Positions 1-6,133 are shown, numbered from the stretch's first letter. The stretch is DNA of 7,142 nucleotides from CAIQJJ01 sp964606085 (GCA_964606085.1 CAZSFD010000145.1:1-7142); one strand, 5' to 3'. Made by a program: numbers and translations. Notes: generated by a model not told the origin, from the sequence alone.

Positions 1-845
1 AGGCAAACCACTGGCAGCCTAACCAGTAAGTAATTTACGCCAAGATGTACTAGTGCTTCCATGGATTCATTATATGCTTGAACACTACCAAAAATATGCC
101 CAGAATTTCCAAACTCCCCAAGCCTGATAATAGCCAAAAGGGCTTGATCGCTTATCCTGCCATCGCGGCTAACATACAAACCAAAACCAAACTTATCAAA
201 CAACGCTTTTCGTAAAAGTCTGTATCTCTCATACGTTCTTTCTCTGATATTCGGATTATTCTGACACCATTGTAAGCAAACAACATCCGGTGAACTCTCG
301 CTTTCAATGTACTCGAATAATTCATCGTCTCCAGGCAGCGGCATTGATGGGTAGTCATTATCATTGCCTGGATCATCATCACACCACACCCCATCTGGCC
401 CGCATTCGGGATTATGTCCCGACGGATCGACTAGATTTAGCGGCGAATTGAACACGTAAGCGTAGCGGTCGAGACCCTGCACCCCGCCAGGGACAATCGA
501 GTCCGCCTGGGCAAAGCGTCCTAGCGAGGGGTCGTAGAAGCGGGCCTGGTAGAACATCAGGCCGAGGGTGTCCATTTCGCTGCGCTGGTTGGTATAGGTG
601 CGGGGCAAACTGCGTTTGCTCGTGGGCATTGTACCACTGGTGAAGCGTGCGCAGCTTCGCTGCGCCATTCGCCCCAGGGTTTGCGGACAAAGAACGTCCG
701 TCAGCGCATCTCGGAGAGTTTGTTGCCTGCCGCATCGGCCACGACGGAGGTCGAGCCGGAATCTTGCGTAGCAAGATCGTGGTCGGTGAGGAGGTAGCGC
801 AGGGTGCCGTTGTCGCGCAGGGCGATGCGGGCAAACCCCCAGCAT
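1..845 (-). CDS. Rhs repeat-associated core fragment with variable C-terminal module, partial at left edge
   Basis: Reading leftward from an ATG at 845, one frame stays open to the window edge (281 codons, no stop). The Rhs family signature is in this frame only from about 645: TYTNQR, then GLMFYQARFYDPSLGRFAQ, DSIVPGGVQGLDRYAYV and NSPLNLVDPSGH, the classic end of the Rhs core (about 600-412). Codons 845-648 are out of the Rhs frame, so the useful product may start at the in-frame ATG at 668 or 629. After DPSGH comes an acidic stretch (CDDDPGNDNDYPSMPLPGDD), then a module of at least 100 residues with YERYRLLRKALFDKFG and ISDQALLAIIRLGEFG. I do not recognise its family. In polymorphic toxin systems this position holds the toxin tip, so toxin function is inference. 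Base composition becomes clearly more AT-rich left of about 400, as expected for an exchanged tip. No immunity gene is visible; it would lie beyond the edge. Confidence 0.75.
   Translation of the reverse strand, partial: MLGVCPHRPARQRHPALPPHRPRSCYARFRLDLRRGRCGRQQTLRDALTDVLCPQTLGRMAQRSCARFTSGTMPTSKRSLPRTYTNQRSEMDTLGLMFYQARFYDPSLGRFAQADSIVPGGVQGLDRYAYVFNSPLNLVDPSGHNPECGPDGVWCDDDPGNDNDYPSMPLPGDDELFEYIESESSPDVVCLQWCQNNPNIRERTYERYRLLRKALFDKFGFGLYVSRDGRISDQALLAIIRLGEFGNSGHIFGSVQAYNESMEALVHLGVNYLLVRLPVVC
649..665. repeat. Perfect hairpin in the Rhs remnant (7-bp stem, 3-nt loop)
   Basis: GCGCAGC-TTC-GCTGCGC is a perfect inverted repeat. It lies between the KPWGEW motif and the TSGTMPTS stretch of the Rhs core, exactly where the Rhs frame shifts. 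Compared with the usual motif spacing it looks like about 17 extra bases. Confidence 0.7.
684..700. repeat. Short hairpin in the Rhs remnant (5-bp stem, 7-nt loop)
   Basis: CGGAC-AAAGAAC-GTCCG. It sits between SEMR and KPWGE, where family members usually have only one aromatic residue, and it is bordered by the in-frame TGA (703-701). About 18 extra bases are inferred. It resembles one arm and the centre of the palindrome at 980-1032. Confidence 0.55.
761..777. repeat. Perfect hairpin in the Rhs remnant (7-bp stem, 3-nt loop)
   Basis: ATCTTGC-GTA-GCAAGAT. It interrupts the conserved TDHLGST motif, which here reads TDH, then DLATQDS, then GST. The insert is a multiple of three (about 18 nt), so it keeps the local frame. 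Confidence 0.65.
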
Positions 846-937
846 TACGAACGGTTATTCCCTCAACCCAATTCATTTCATTTATCGCCCATACGCGGCG
901 CGTTTCTGCCCTGCTGCGCAAGGTTTATCGCCCATAA

Positions 938-968
938 AACTTAAGTTTGTAGCCTACAAACTTAAGTT
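938..968. repeat. 15-bp perfect inverted repeat with 1-nt spacer
   Basis: AACTTAAGTTTGTAG (938-952) and CTACAAACTTAAGTT (954-968) are exact reverse complements separated by one C. The unit is also part of a tandem duplication: 940-960 and 961-981 are 21-bp copies that differ at two adjacent positions (TG versus CA). Confidence 0.9.
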
Positions 969-979
969 CATAGCCTACA

Positions 980-1032
980 AAAAATAATTGATCGGGCAAG
1001 AACGATCCGTTCTTGCCCGATCAATTATTTTT
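980..1032 (-). terminator. 25-bp perfect inverted repeat, probable rho-independent terminator
   Basis: Arms 980-1004 and 1008-1032 are exact reverse complements around the 3-nt loop ATC. Read on the minus strand, the GC-rich part of the stem (CGATCAAT side with GGGCAAGAACG) is followed by an AT-rich base ending in a run of T. That suits termination of the heparinase-like gene, which stops at 1093. The outer stem is A/T on both sides, so it could also work for plus-strand transcription. The perfect 25-bp symmetry is longer than a usual terminator needs. Confidence 0.65.
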
Positions 1033-1092
1033 GGCGCTTTGGAAATTCCCGTCATCTGCACGCTTCCCCGCAGATGCTTGTTCCCAGAAGCG

Positions 1093-3597
1093 TTATGGCT
1101 GCACCAACAATACACCGCCTGCATCGGCCTGGAATTGGCTGCCCGGTTGGATCGTCACTTGCAGCCCGCCCGCGCTGGCCGCGATTTGCACATCATAGCC
1201 GCTGCCGGGGGGCAGGCCGGTGACGAGGTGCAGGGTCGTTTCAGCGGGGGTGGTGTACACCAGGGGCGATGTGAACGTTGGCGCGGCGCTTTGTGCAAAC
1301 AGCACGGCCGCGCCATGCACCGCCGCACCCTGCCACAGGCCATCGGCGCTTTGCAGTAGCGTCACCGGGTTGGCGGCAGCCCCGGCATCGGCGGCCTGGA
1401 GAACGTGGAGGAAGTTGACGGCGGCGGGCGCACCGGGGGCTTCGGTCATCAGGCGGACGGTCATTGGCTCGTGGTTGGCGACGGTTTCCTCGACGAAGGG
1501 CTCGGTTTCGTTGACGGCTTGCAGGGTGGCCGTGCCAGGGAGCAGCACGTTGACGAACAATTGCTGCCCGCCAGGGGTGACCGCGGTGGCCTGCTGCCCG
1601 TTCACCGCCGCCGGTTGGGCCAGTTGCAGCCACCAGCGTTTGACATAGCCTTCGCCGTTGGTTGCCGCCCGGTCGTAGATAAACAGCAGGTCGGGTTTGA
1701 GCCACAGCAGGCTGCGGCTGGCGTGCGTGACGGCGGTGGCGCTTTCGTAGCTGCTGTTGTAGAGCGGGGTGGCATCGCCGGTGACGTAGGTGAAGAATTC
1801 GTGGGCGCTGTAAGCGAGCAGGGTGGGGTCGCCGTCGCTGACCAGGTTCCACTGCGAGCCGCGCCGCCACAGGTCAACCCGCCAATCGTCATCGTCGCGA
1901 TCCGCAGGGCGGTCGTTGCCGATGGTGATGGTGTTGTAAAACTCGCTGCTGGCGATGCCCTCGGCAATGTTGGCGTAGCCGGTGCGGCCTTTGGTTAGCC
2001 ATTCGCCGTTGCGATACCACTCGAAGTGGTTGCCGTCGGCCATCTGGTGATCAATGCTGTTCCAATTCAGGCGGTAGTTGAACCAGGCAGCGTTGGCATC
2101 CCAACCAGTGCGGCTGAAGACGCGGTTGAGGCCGGGAGCGTAGAAATCCACGGCCAGGGCCGGACGCGGGTCTGCCGGGGATGCGCCTGGCTCAAGGAGC
2201 ATGAAATATAGGATGGCTTCGCGGAAGTCGTTGGGGTTGCGCACCCATTCGACGAGGCCAGCCTCCCCACCAGGAGCGGTGTGGATGACGATCCACTGGA
2301 TGGCGCGGCGTTGTTCGGGCAGCAGGTGGCCGAGCGCGCCAAAGGCGCTGATGAAATTGGGCAGGCGGTAATCCTGGGCATCGCCATACCAGGCGGGTTC
2401 ATATTCGAGGAAGATTTCGCCATCGCGGTCAAATTCCTGCGCGGCGGGGCTGATCGAATGCAGGTAGCCGCCGACAAAGTCGTTCCAGAAGGTGCGTTCG
2501 AGGGCGGTGGCTGCGCCGGGGGCCTGGCTGGTGTGCATGGCCCAGGCCAATTGGGCGATGTAGCTGGCCGTCTGCGGGCTGTACTCGAAGCCTTCGGGCA
2601 GCAGGCCGCCGCGCGAGTCATTGGTAACCAGGTGATTGAAAATGTACAGGTACGCACCATTGACGGTTTCGATGTATCGGCGCAGTTCGCCGCCGGGGTC
2701 GTCGCTTTCGTCGAGGGCCAGCGCCATCAGGCCCAGGTTGCGGGCGTGGGCGGCGTAGTAGTTGTTGGCGGCGAAGCGTACCTGCTGTGGGTCGGCGAGA
2801 AGCTGCGGGTCGTGGAGCAGGCCGACCGGTTCGGGGTGGTGGTAGCCGCGGGTGACGATGTCTTCGCTCCAGCGCAGGAAGACCTGACGGATGGCGGCTT
2901 TGTCTTCGGTGCTGAGGCTGGGGTAAATCCAGTCCACCACGAGAGGGAAGGCTTCGCCGTGGTAGCGCGCCCGGTCACGGTCGGAGGTGAAGAAATCGGG
3001 GTGGCGGAAGGGCGGGTATTGCTGGCTCTCGTTGCAGGTGACGTTTTCCTCGCTGGCAGGGCCTTGCGCGGCCAGGTTGATGACGTGCATCAGCAGGGTG
3101 CGGGCGCGCTGGGCGTAGTCTTGCCGGGCGGCGGGGTCGGGGTGGATCAGCGAGAGGAAGGCGAACAACTGGGCGTACATCTCGGTGGGGTATTCTTCGT
3201 AGGCGATGTTGCCGCAATCCTGGTCGGGCACGCGGCCCTCGTCCATTTCGGCGCGGGCGCGTTCGGCCAGCAGCGCCAGGCCGTCTTGCCACAGCGGGTT
3301 GCTGCTAGATGCCCATTGGCGGTAGCGTTCCACGTCGGCGGGGGTCAGCCACAGGCGCGGGTGAGTGCCTGGGGCGAGGGGTGGGGCGTCGGTGGGCGGG
3401 AGGGGGGTATCTTGGGCGGGCTGGTCGGGGGTGTGGGTGGCTGGCGAGGCAGCCGCCGGGCTTGCGCTGGGGGCAGGCGCATCAACGGCTGCGGTTGGCT
3501 CTTCTACAGCAGGGGATGGTGTGGCGAGGGGGCGGGTGGAGAGGCTGCAGGCCAGCAAGAAGAGGCAAACAAGGGCGAGGATGGATAAACGGCGCAT
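1093..3597 (-). CDS. Secreted lipoprotein with heparinase II/III-like (polysaccharide lyase-type) region
   Basis: Predicted 834 residues. The N-terminus MRRLSILALVCLFLLACS has a hydrophobic segment and a lipobox (LLAC, Cys17), so the protein is likely a membrane-anchored surface lipoprotein. Residues 18-76 form a Pro/Ala/Thr linker. GTHPRLWLTPADVERYR at about 77-93 is the usual opening of heparinase II/III and alginate-lyase-like proteins. An alpha-helical region follows (about 95-470; EGFEYSPQTASYIAQLAW near 335). Then comes a beta-rich region with SIDHQMADGNHFEWYRNGEW at 514-533, matching the family's His/Asp-containing beta-sandwich motif. Candidate catalytic residues by analogy are Tyr339 and His516/His524; this is unproven. 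The substrate is unknown, presumably a uronic-acid polysaccharide if it is an active lyase. The start is supported by AGGAG at 3607-3603, 5 nt upstream. A strong palindrome follows the stop. It could be a non-catalytic homologue. Confidence 0.8.
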   Translation of the reverse strand: MRRLSILALVCLFLLACSLSTRPLATPSPAVEEPTAAVDAPAPSASPAAASPATHTPDQPAQDTPLPPTDAPPLAPGTHPRLWLTPADVERYRQWASSSNPLWQDGLALLAERARAEMDEGRVPDQDCGNIAYEEYPTEMYAQLFAFLSLIHPDPAARQDYAQRARTLLMHVINLAAQGPASEENVTCNESQQYPPFRHPDFFTSDRDRARYHGEAFPLVVDWIYPSLSTEDKAAIRQVFLRWSEDIVTRGYHHPEPVGLLHDPQLLADPQQVRFAANNYYAAHARNLGLMALALDESDDPGGELRRYIETVNGAYLYIFNHLVTNDSRGGLLPEGFEYSPQTASYIAQLAWAMHTSQAPGAATALERTFWNDFVGGYLHSISPAAQEFDRDGEIFLEYEPAWYGDAQDYRLPNFISAFGALGHLLPEQRRAIQWIVIHTAPGGEAGLVEWVRNPNDFREAILYFMLLEPGASPADPRPALAVDFYAPGLNRVFSRTGWDANAAWFNYRLNWNSIDHQMADGNHFEWYRNGEWLTKGRTGYANIAEGIASSEFYNTITIGNDRPADRDDDDWRVDLWRRGSQWNLVSDGDPTLLAYSAHEFFTYVTGDATPLYNSSYESATAVTHASRSLLWLKPDLLFIYDRAATNGEGYVKRWWLQLAQPAAVNGQQATAVTPGGQQLFVNVLLPGTATLQAVNETEPFVEETVANHEPMTVRLMTEAPGAPAAVNFLHVLQAADAGAAANPVTLLQSADGLWQGAAVHGAAVLFAQSAAPTFTSPLVYTTPAETTLHLVTGLPPGSGYDVQIAASAGGLQVTIQPGSQFQADAGGVLLVQP

Positions 3598-3602
3598 GGT
3601 TA

Positions 3603-3607
3603 CTCCT
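3603..3607 (-). promoter_or_regulatory. Ribosome binding site of the heparinase-like gene
   Basis: AGGAG on the minus strand, 5 nt before the ATG at 3597. It fixes the start codon. Confidence 0.6.
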
Positions 3608-3638
3608 GGTTACGTTCACGCTTTCGGAGGGAAATAGC

Positions 3639-3694
3639 ACGTGGCGCAAGTTTCTGACTTGCGAGCCCTCGCAAATTAGAGACTTGCGCCACGT
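3639..3694. repeat. Double-hairpin palindromic repeat between two genes (BIME-like)
   Basis: Arms 3639-3665 and 3668-3694 are reverse complements at 24 of 27 positions with a 2-nt spacer. Each arm contains its own smaller palindrome, for example CGCAAGT-TTCTG-ACTTGCG in the left arm, so it can fold as one long hairpin or as two. It fills the gap between the beta-helix gene (stop at 3708) and the heparinase-like gene (start at 3597). It could weaken or process the transcript. No clear T-run follows on the minus strand, so I do not call it a terminator. A third copy of the unit lies at 5422-5445. Confidence 0.8.
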
Positions 3695-3707
3695 TTGCAA
3701 GGGCTTC

Positions 3708-5033
3708 TCAACGCATCGTCAGCGGCAGATAGAGGGCAAAGGCTACGGCGCCATATTCCACTGCGCCCAGGTCGCACGTTCCCACGCGCGAAGCGCCGCG
3801 TTGATCGGTGGCATTGCAGGCGGCGGGGTCGCCAGCATCAATCAGCGGGCTGCCGGGCTGGGGTAGTAGCGTTTGCATAGCGAAGCTGCCGCCGTTGTAG
3901 GTCAGGCTGCCGAGCAGCAGGTCGCCGGGGAAAGCATCTTGATCGGTGGGGTCGTTGAGCGAGGCGCAACTGCCCTGGCTGAGGTTATGGCCGAGCGATT
4001 GGAACAGGCCGCCATCACAGTTTACCGCAGCGCCGAAGATCACGGTGTTAACAAGCTGCACCACGCCTGGCTCTGCCGGGGTCATGGGCGAATCTTCGTA
4101 GATGGCGTTGCCAGCAAGGCCAGCCTGGTTGTTGGCGAGTGTGGCGTTGGTCAGCACGGCATAGCGCCCATAGTGGTAGAACCCGCCGCCCAGGCCCGTG
4201 GCGACGTTGCCGGCAATGGTGACGTTGGTCAGGGTCAGGTTGTCGTCGGAGGCCTGGTAGATGCCGCCGCCGTTGTTGGCGGCGTAATTGCCCTGGATGG
4301 TGGCGTTGGTGATGTAGGCCGTGCCGCCCGCATGGTACAGCCCGCCGCCGTTGGGTGTGCCGCTGAGTGCATTGGCGTAATTGCTCACCAGGTTGACGTC
4401 GCGCATTTCCAGCACCGCACCATACGAATTGACACCGCCACCTTCATAGGCAAAGTTATCCGAGAAAGTGGTCTTCTCGATGAGGGCTGTGCCGCCGATA
4501 TTCCACAACCCGCCGCCGCTGCCAGTGACATTGTTGTCATCGAACAGGCTGTGGGTGACGGTCAGTGTGCCGCTGTTTTCCACGCCGCCGCCGTAACCGG
4601 CCGTGTTTTCGACGAAGGTCACGGCGATCAAATCGGCGCTGGCTCCGCTGGCGTTGTACAGGCCGCCGCCGTCGAGGGCGGTGTTGGCCTCGAAGCGGGT
4701 GTTGTGGGCTGTCAGGCGACCAGGGGTGCTGTTTTCCACGGCCCCGCCGCGCCCGCTGGCGCTGGCCTGGTTGCCAGCAAAGGTCGTGTTGGCAATTTCC
4801 AGCCGGCAGCCATCGTTGAAGATCGCCCCGCCGGTTGTGGCCTGATTATTGGCGAGGCGGCTGCCGCGGATAATCAGCGAGCCATCGAAGCAGTAGATCG
4901 CCCCGCCAGAGACGGACGAACGGTTATTGAGCAATTGCACGTTCTCCAGGATCACCTGCGCCCCCGAAGCCTCGATGGCCCCGCCGTTGACGAGCGAATC
5001 GCCGCCTTGCAGGGTGATGTTGTGCAGGCGCAA
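3708..5033 (-). CDS. Secreted parallel beta-helix protein, C-terminal part of a frameshifted gene (choice-of-anchor Q type)
   Basis: This frame encodes the beta-helix body, with many short Gly-rich turns (NGGAIEASG, GGGLYNASG, GGGVENSG, GGGLWNIGG, NGGGIYQAS), as in right-handed parallel beta-helix and Pmp-like surface proteins. The last 100 or so residues match the choice-of-anchor Q pattern: NTVIF, then LGHNLSQGSC, LTYNGGS, QPGSPLIDAGDP, ATDQRGASR and CDLGAVEYG. It ends in ALYLPLTMR; such YLPL tails recur on secreted Chloroflexota proteins, as I recall. The TTG at 5033 is only the first usable codon in this frame. The natural N-terminus is in the other frame (5347-5040), so this is the larger piece of one gene broken by a 1-nt change. 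Function is unknown; surface adhesion or glycan contact is plausible. Confidence 0.75.
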   Translation of the reverse strand: MRLHNITLQGGDSLVNGGAIEASGAQVILENVQLLNNRSSVSGGAIYCFDGSLIIRGSRLANNQATTGGAIFNDGCRLEIANTTFAGNQASASGRGGAVENSTPGRLTAHNTRFEANTALDGGGLYNASGASADLIAVTFVENTAGYGGGVENSGTLTVTHSLFDDNNVTGSGGGLWNIGGTALIEKTTFSDNFAYEGGGVNSYGAVLEMRDVNLVSNYANALSGTPNGGGLYHAGGTAYITNATIQGNYAANNGGGIYQASDDNLTLTNVTIAGNVATGLGGGFYHYGRYAVLTNATLANNQAGLAGNAIYEDSPMTPAEPGVVQLVNTVIFGAAVNCDGGLFQSLGHNLSQGSCASLNDPTDQDAFPGDLLLGSLTYNGGSFAMQTLLPQPGSPLIDAGDPAACNATDQRGASRVGTCDLGAVEYGAVAFALYLPLTMR

Positions 5034-5347
5034 CGTGCCGGCCCAACAAAGAAGTGACGTTCGTTCGGCCCGGCGTTCAGCACGATCCGCCCGCCGCCGT
5101 CGAGGGTCACGTTCCCCAGGTTCACTGCCTTAGACACGCTGAATTGAATGGTGTGCGTGGCCGGGCCGCAGTTGAAGGTGATCACGCCGCCGCCGCTGCT
5201 GGCCGCGGTCAGGGCGGTGTCGAAGGCGGCCTCGGTGCAACTGGCGGGTGAGCCAGTGCCCACCACGGCATCGGCAGCGCGGGCGGTTTGGCGGGGGATG
5301 ATCAAAAATATGGCTGCAATCAGGAAGAGTGCGAATAAGTTTTTCAT
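4952..5347 (-). CDS. Signal peptide and N-terminal part of the same frameshifted beta-helix gene
   Basis: It starts MKNLFALFLIAAIFLIIP and continues RQTARAADA, a Sec signal peptide with an AxA-type cleavage site. Next comes AVVGTGSPASCTEAAFDTAL and, a little further on, GGGVITFNCG, the typical opening of choice-of-anchor Q beta-helix proteins. Family-like sequence runs to NAGPNERHFFVG (about 5042). After that the frame gives Arg/Cys-rich nonsense to a stop at 4952, while the expected continuation (GTLRLHNITLQGG) is in the adjacent frame. The ATG at 5347 is preferred over the in-frame TTG at 5359, because the GGAG in between (about 7 nt before the ATG) is then the ribosome binding site. With one base restored near 5040 the product would be about 550 residues. 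Confidence 0.75.
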   Translation of the reverse strand: MKNLFALFLIAAIFLIIPRQTARAADAVVGTGSPASCTEAAFDTALTAASSGGGVITFNCGPATHTIQFSVSKAVNLGNVTLDGGGRIVLNAGPNERHFFVGPARCACTTSPCKAAIRSSTAGPSRLRGRR

Positions 5348-5421
5348 TGTTTTCTCCAAAAATAGTATTTTCTTGCTGCTATGATCGATTTGGGGTTGCG
5401 GTGCAAACCAACGGGTTACAT

Positions 5422-5445
5422 GCGCAAATCTGAGATTTGCGCCAC
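5422..5445. repeat. Palindromic repeat, third copy of the GTGGCGCAA unit
   Basis: GCGCAAATCT (5422-5431) and AGATTTGCGC (5433-5442) are perfect inverted repeats around one G. An outer pair CGGGTT (5412-5417) and AACCCG (5457-5462) could lengthen the fold. On the minus strand it reads GTGGCGCAAATCTCAGATTT, closely matching both arms at 3639-3694. It lies just after the stop of the lipoprotein gene (5465), so it may end or attenuate transcription towards the beta-helix gene. Confidence 0.75.
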
Positions 5446-5464
5446 GGGCATTTTCAAACCCGCA

Positions 5465-6124
5465 TTATGGCTGCTGGCACGTCCACCGCATGGACAAATC
5501 CACCCGTGCGGCCGCGGGGTCTGGCTCGGAGACTTGCAGTGAAGCAATCTCGACCAGCCCCATCGCCTGGAGCGAACCCGACCCATCGGCAGCCACGGTC
5601 ACGCGGGCGGTCGAATTTTCGTCATTGGTGAACGTGCGCCCGCCGACATCCATCGAGGGGAACATATCGGGGATGGCCCCGCCGGTGGCAACGGCCCGCA
5701 ATTCATATTCGCCCGGCCCGGTGTACGCGGCGATGCGCGTCAGCGCCACCGTGATCGGCGTTTCGCCCGCGCCCCGCATCAGCGGCAGTTCCAGGATGCG
5801 CGCCGGGCCGTCTTGCGCCCACGCGGTACAATTGTCCACGCTGCTGCTGCCCACGCCGCCCGTCGCCGCGGCATTGACCGCCCCGCTGACGGTGGATGTG
5901 ACGCAAAAGCGGAAATACTCCTCGCAGCCGGCTTCACTTTCACCGCTTTCCCCTGCTTTCTCAGCACTCGTTTCTGCCGCCGGGTTCAATGGCGTCGCCG
6001 TCGGTGGGGGTGGGAGGGTCGGCAGGCTGGCTGTTGGCGCGGCGGGTGCGGCAAACCCGCACCCCAGGCTTAGCAGCAGCGCCAGCCCCGGCAGCAGCAG
6101 GCGCAATCGTTTGTGTACGTTCAT
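5465..6124 (-). CDS. Small lipoprotein of unknown function
   Basis: Predicted 219 residues. MNVHKRLRLLLPGLALLLSL is followed by GCG, giving a basic n-region, hydrophobic core and lipobox (LSLGC, Cys22). Next is a Pro/Thr/Ala linker with PTLPPPPTATP, a style common in Chloroflexota lipoproteins, and an acidic patch (SAEKAGESGESEAG). From about residue 66 there is a compact, probably beta-rich domain with four cysteines (CEEYFRFC, DNCTAW and WTCQQP at the end), which could form disulfides outside the cell. I recognise no family for it. The start is supported by AAGGAG at 6139-6134, 9 nt upstream. It is the first gene of the minus-strand series and diverges from the XRE-STAND regulator across 125 bp. 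The role is unknown; a solute- or glycan-binding partner of the downstream surface proteins is speculation. Confidence 0.75.
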   Translation of the reverse strand: MNVHKRLRLLLPGLALLLSLGCGFAAPAAPTASLPTLPPPPTATPLNPAAETSAEKAGESGESEAGCEEYFRFCVTSTVSGAVNAAATGGVGSSSVDNCTAWAQDGPARILELPLMRGAGETPITVALTRIAAYTGPGEYELRAVATGGAIPDMFPSMDVGGRTFTNDENSTARVTVAADGSGSLQAMGLVEIASLQVSEPDPAAARVDLSMRWTCQQP

Positions 6125-6133
6125 CGTCGTTTT

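Larger units (their letters stand above)
648..844 (-). pseudogene. Out-of-frame upstream part of the Rhs core, with stop and frameshift
   Basis: In the frame read leftward from 844 the sequence gives GFARIALRDNGTLRYLLTDH, then an extra DLATQDSG-like insert, GSTSVVADAAGNKLSEMR, and a TGA at 703-701. The same frame then gives KPWGEW (about 684-667). The usual family order is TDHLGST..., then MRYKPWGE, then a Gly-Thr turn, then the YDPSLGRF core, so this is the segment just before the core encoded in the overlapping CDS. The two parts are in different frames. A TAA at 847-845 closes this frame upstream, and no Rhs repeats lie further right, so the gene lacks its 5' bulk. This is a decayed or orphan Rhs end; a cassette displaced by recombination is the alternative. 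Confidence 0.65.
846..1092. other. Gene-free interval rich in palindromes
   Basis: No reading frame here has family-like sequence. The interval contains a 13-bp direct repeat TTTATCGCCCATA (881-893 and 924-936), a tandem 21-bp duplication with a 15-bp inverted repeat (938-981), a 25-bp perfect inverted repeat (980-1032), and a 7-bp stem CATCTGC/GCAGATG (1053-1059/1070-1076) just after the stop codon of the heparinase-like gene. Confidence 0.7.

Noticed and set aside
152..394. A minus-strand 80-codon frame in the left region
   Set aside because: It overlaps the Rhs C-terminal module in another frame, and the Rhs frame runs uninterrupted through it to the window edge.
412..921. A minus-strand 169-codon frame over the Rhs core
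   Set aside because: It is neither of the two frames that carry Rhs motifs, and its translation is Pro/Arg-rich shadow sequence.
2281..3588. A 435-codon plus-strand open frame opposite the heparinase-like gene
   Set aside because: It is the complement of a well-supported family gene in GC-rich DNA. It reads as Gly/Val/Ala-rich sequence with no recognisable domain and no ribosome binding site.
3639..3694. Intrinsic terminator for the beta-helix gene
   Set aside because: The fold is strong, but no T-run follows on the minus strand and the arms belong to a repeat family, so it is listed as a repeat.
3873..5057. A 394-codon plus-strand open frame opposite the beta-helix gene
   Set aside because: Its apparent repeats mirror the Gly-rich repeats of the real gene on the other strand. 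It has no signal, no motif and no separate support.
5348..5400. Promoter with a TACTAT -10 box before the beta-helix gene
   Set aside because: The AT-rich stretch is suggestive, but no matching -35 box lies at the proper distance.
3639..5445. CRISPR-like array from the repeated GTGGCGCAA units
   Set aside because: There are only three copies, in mixed orientation, with no regular spacing and no spacers.
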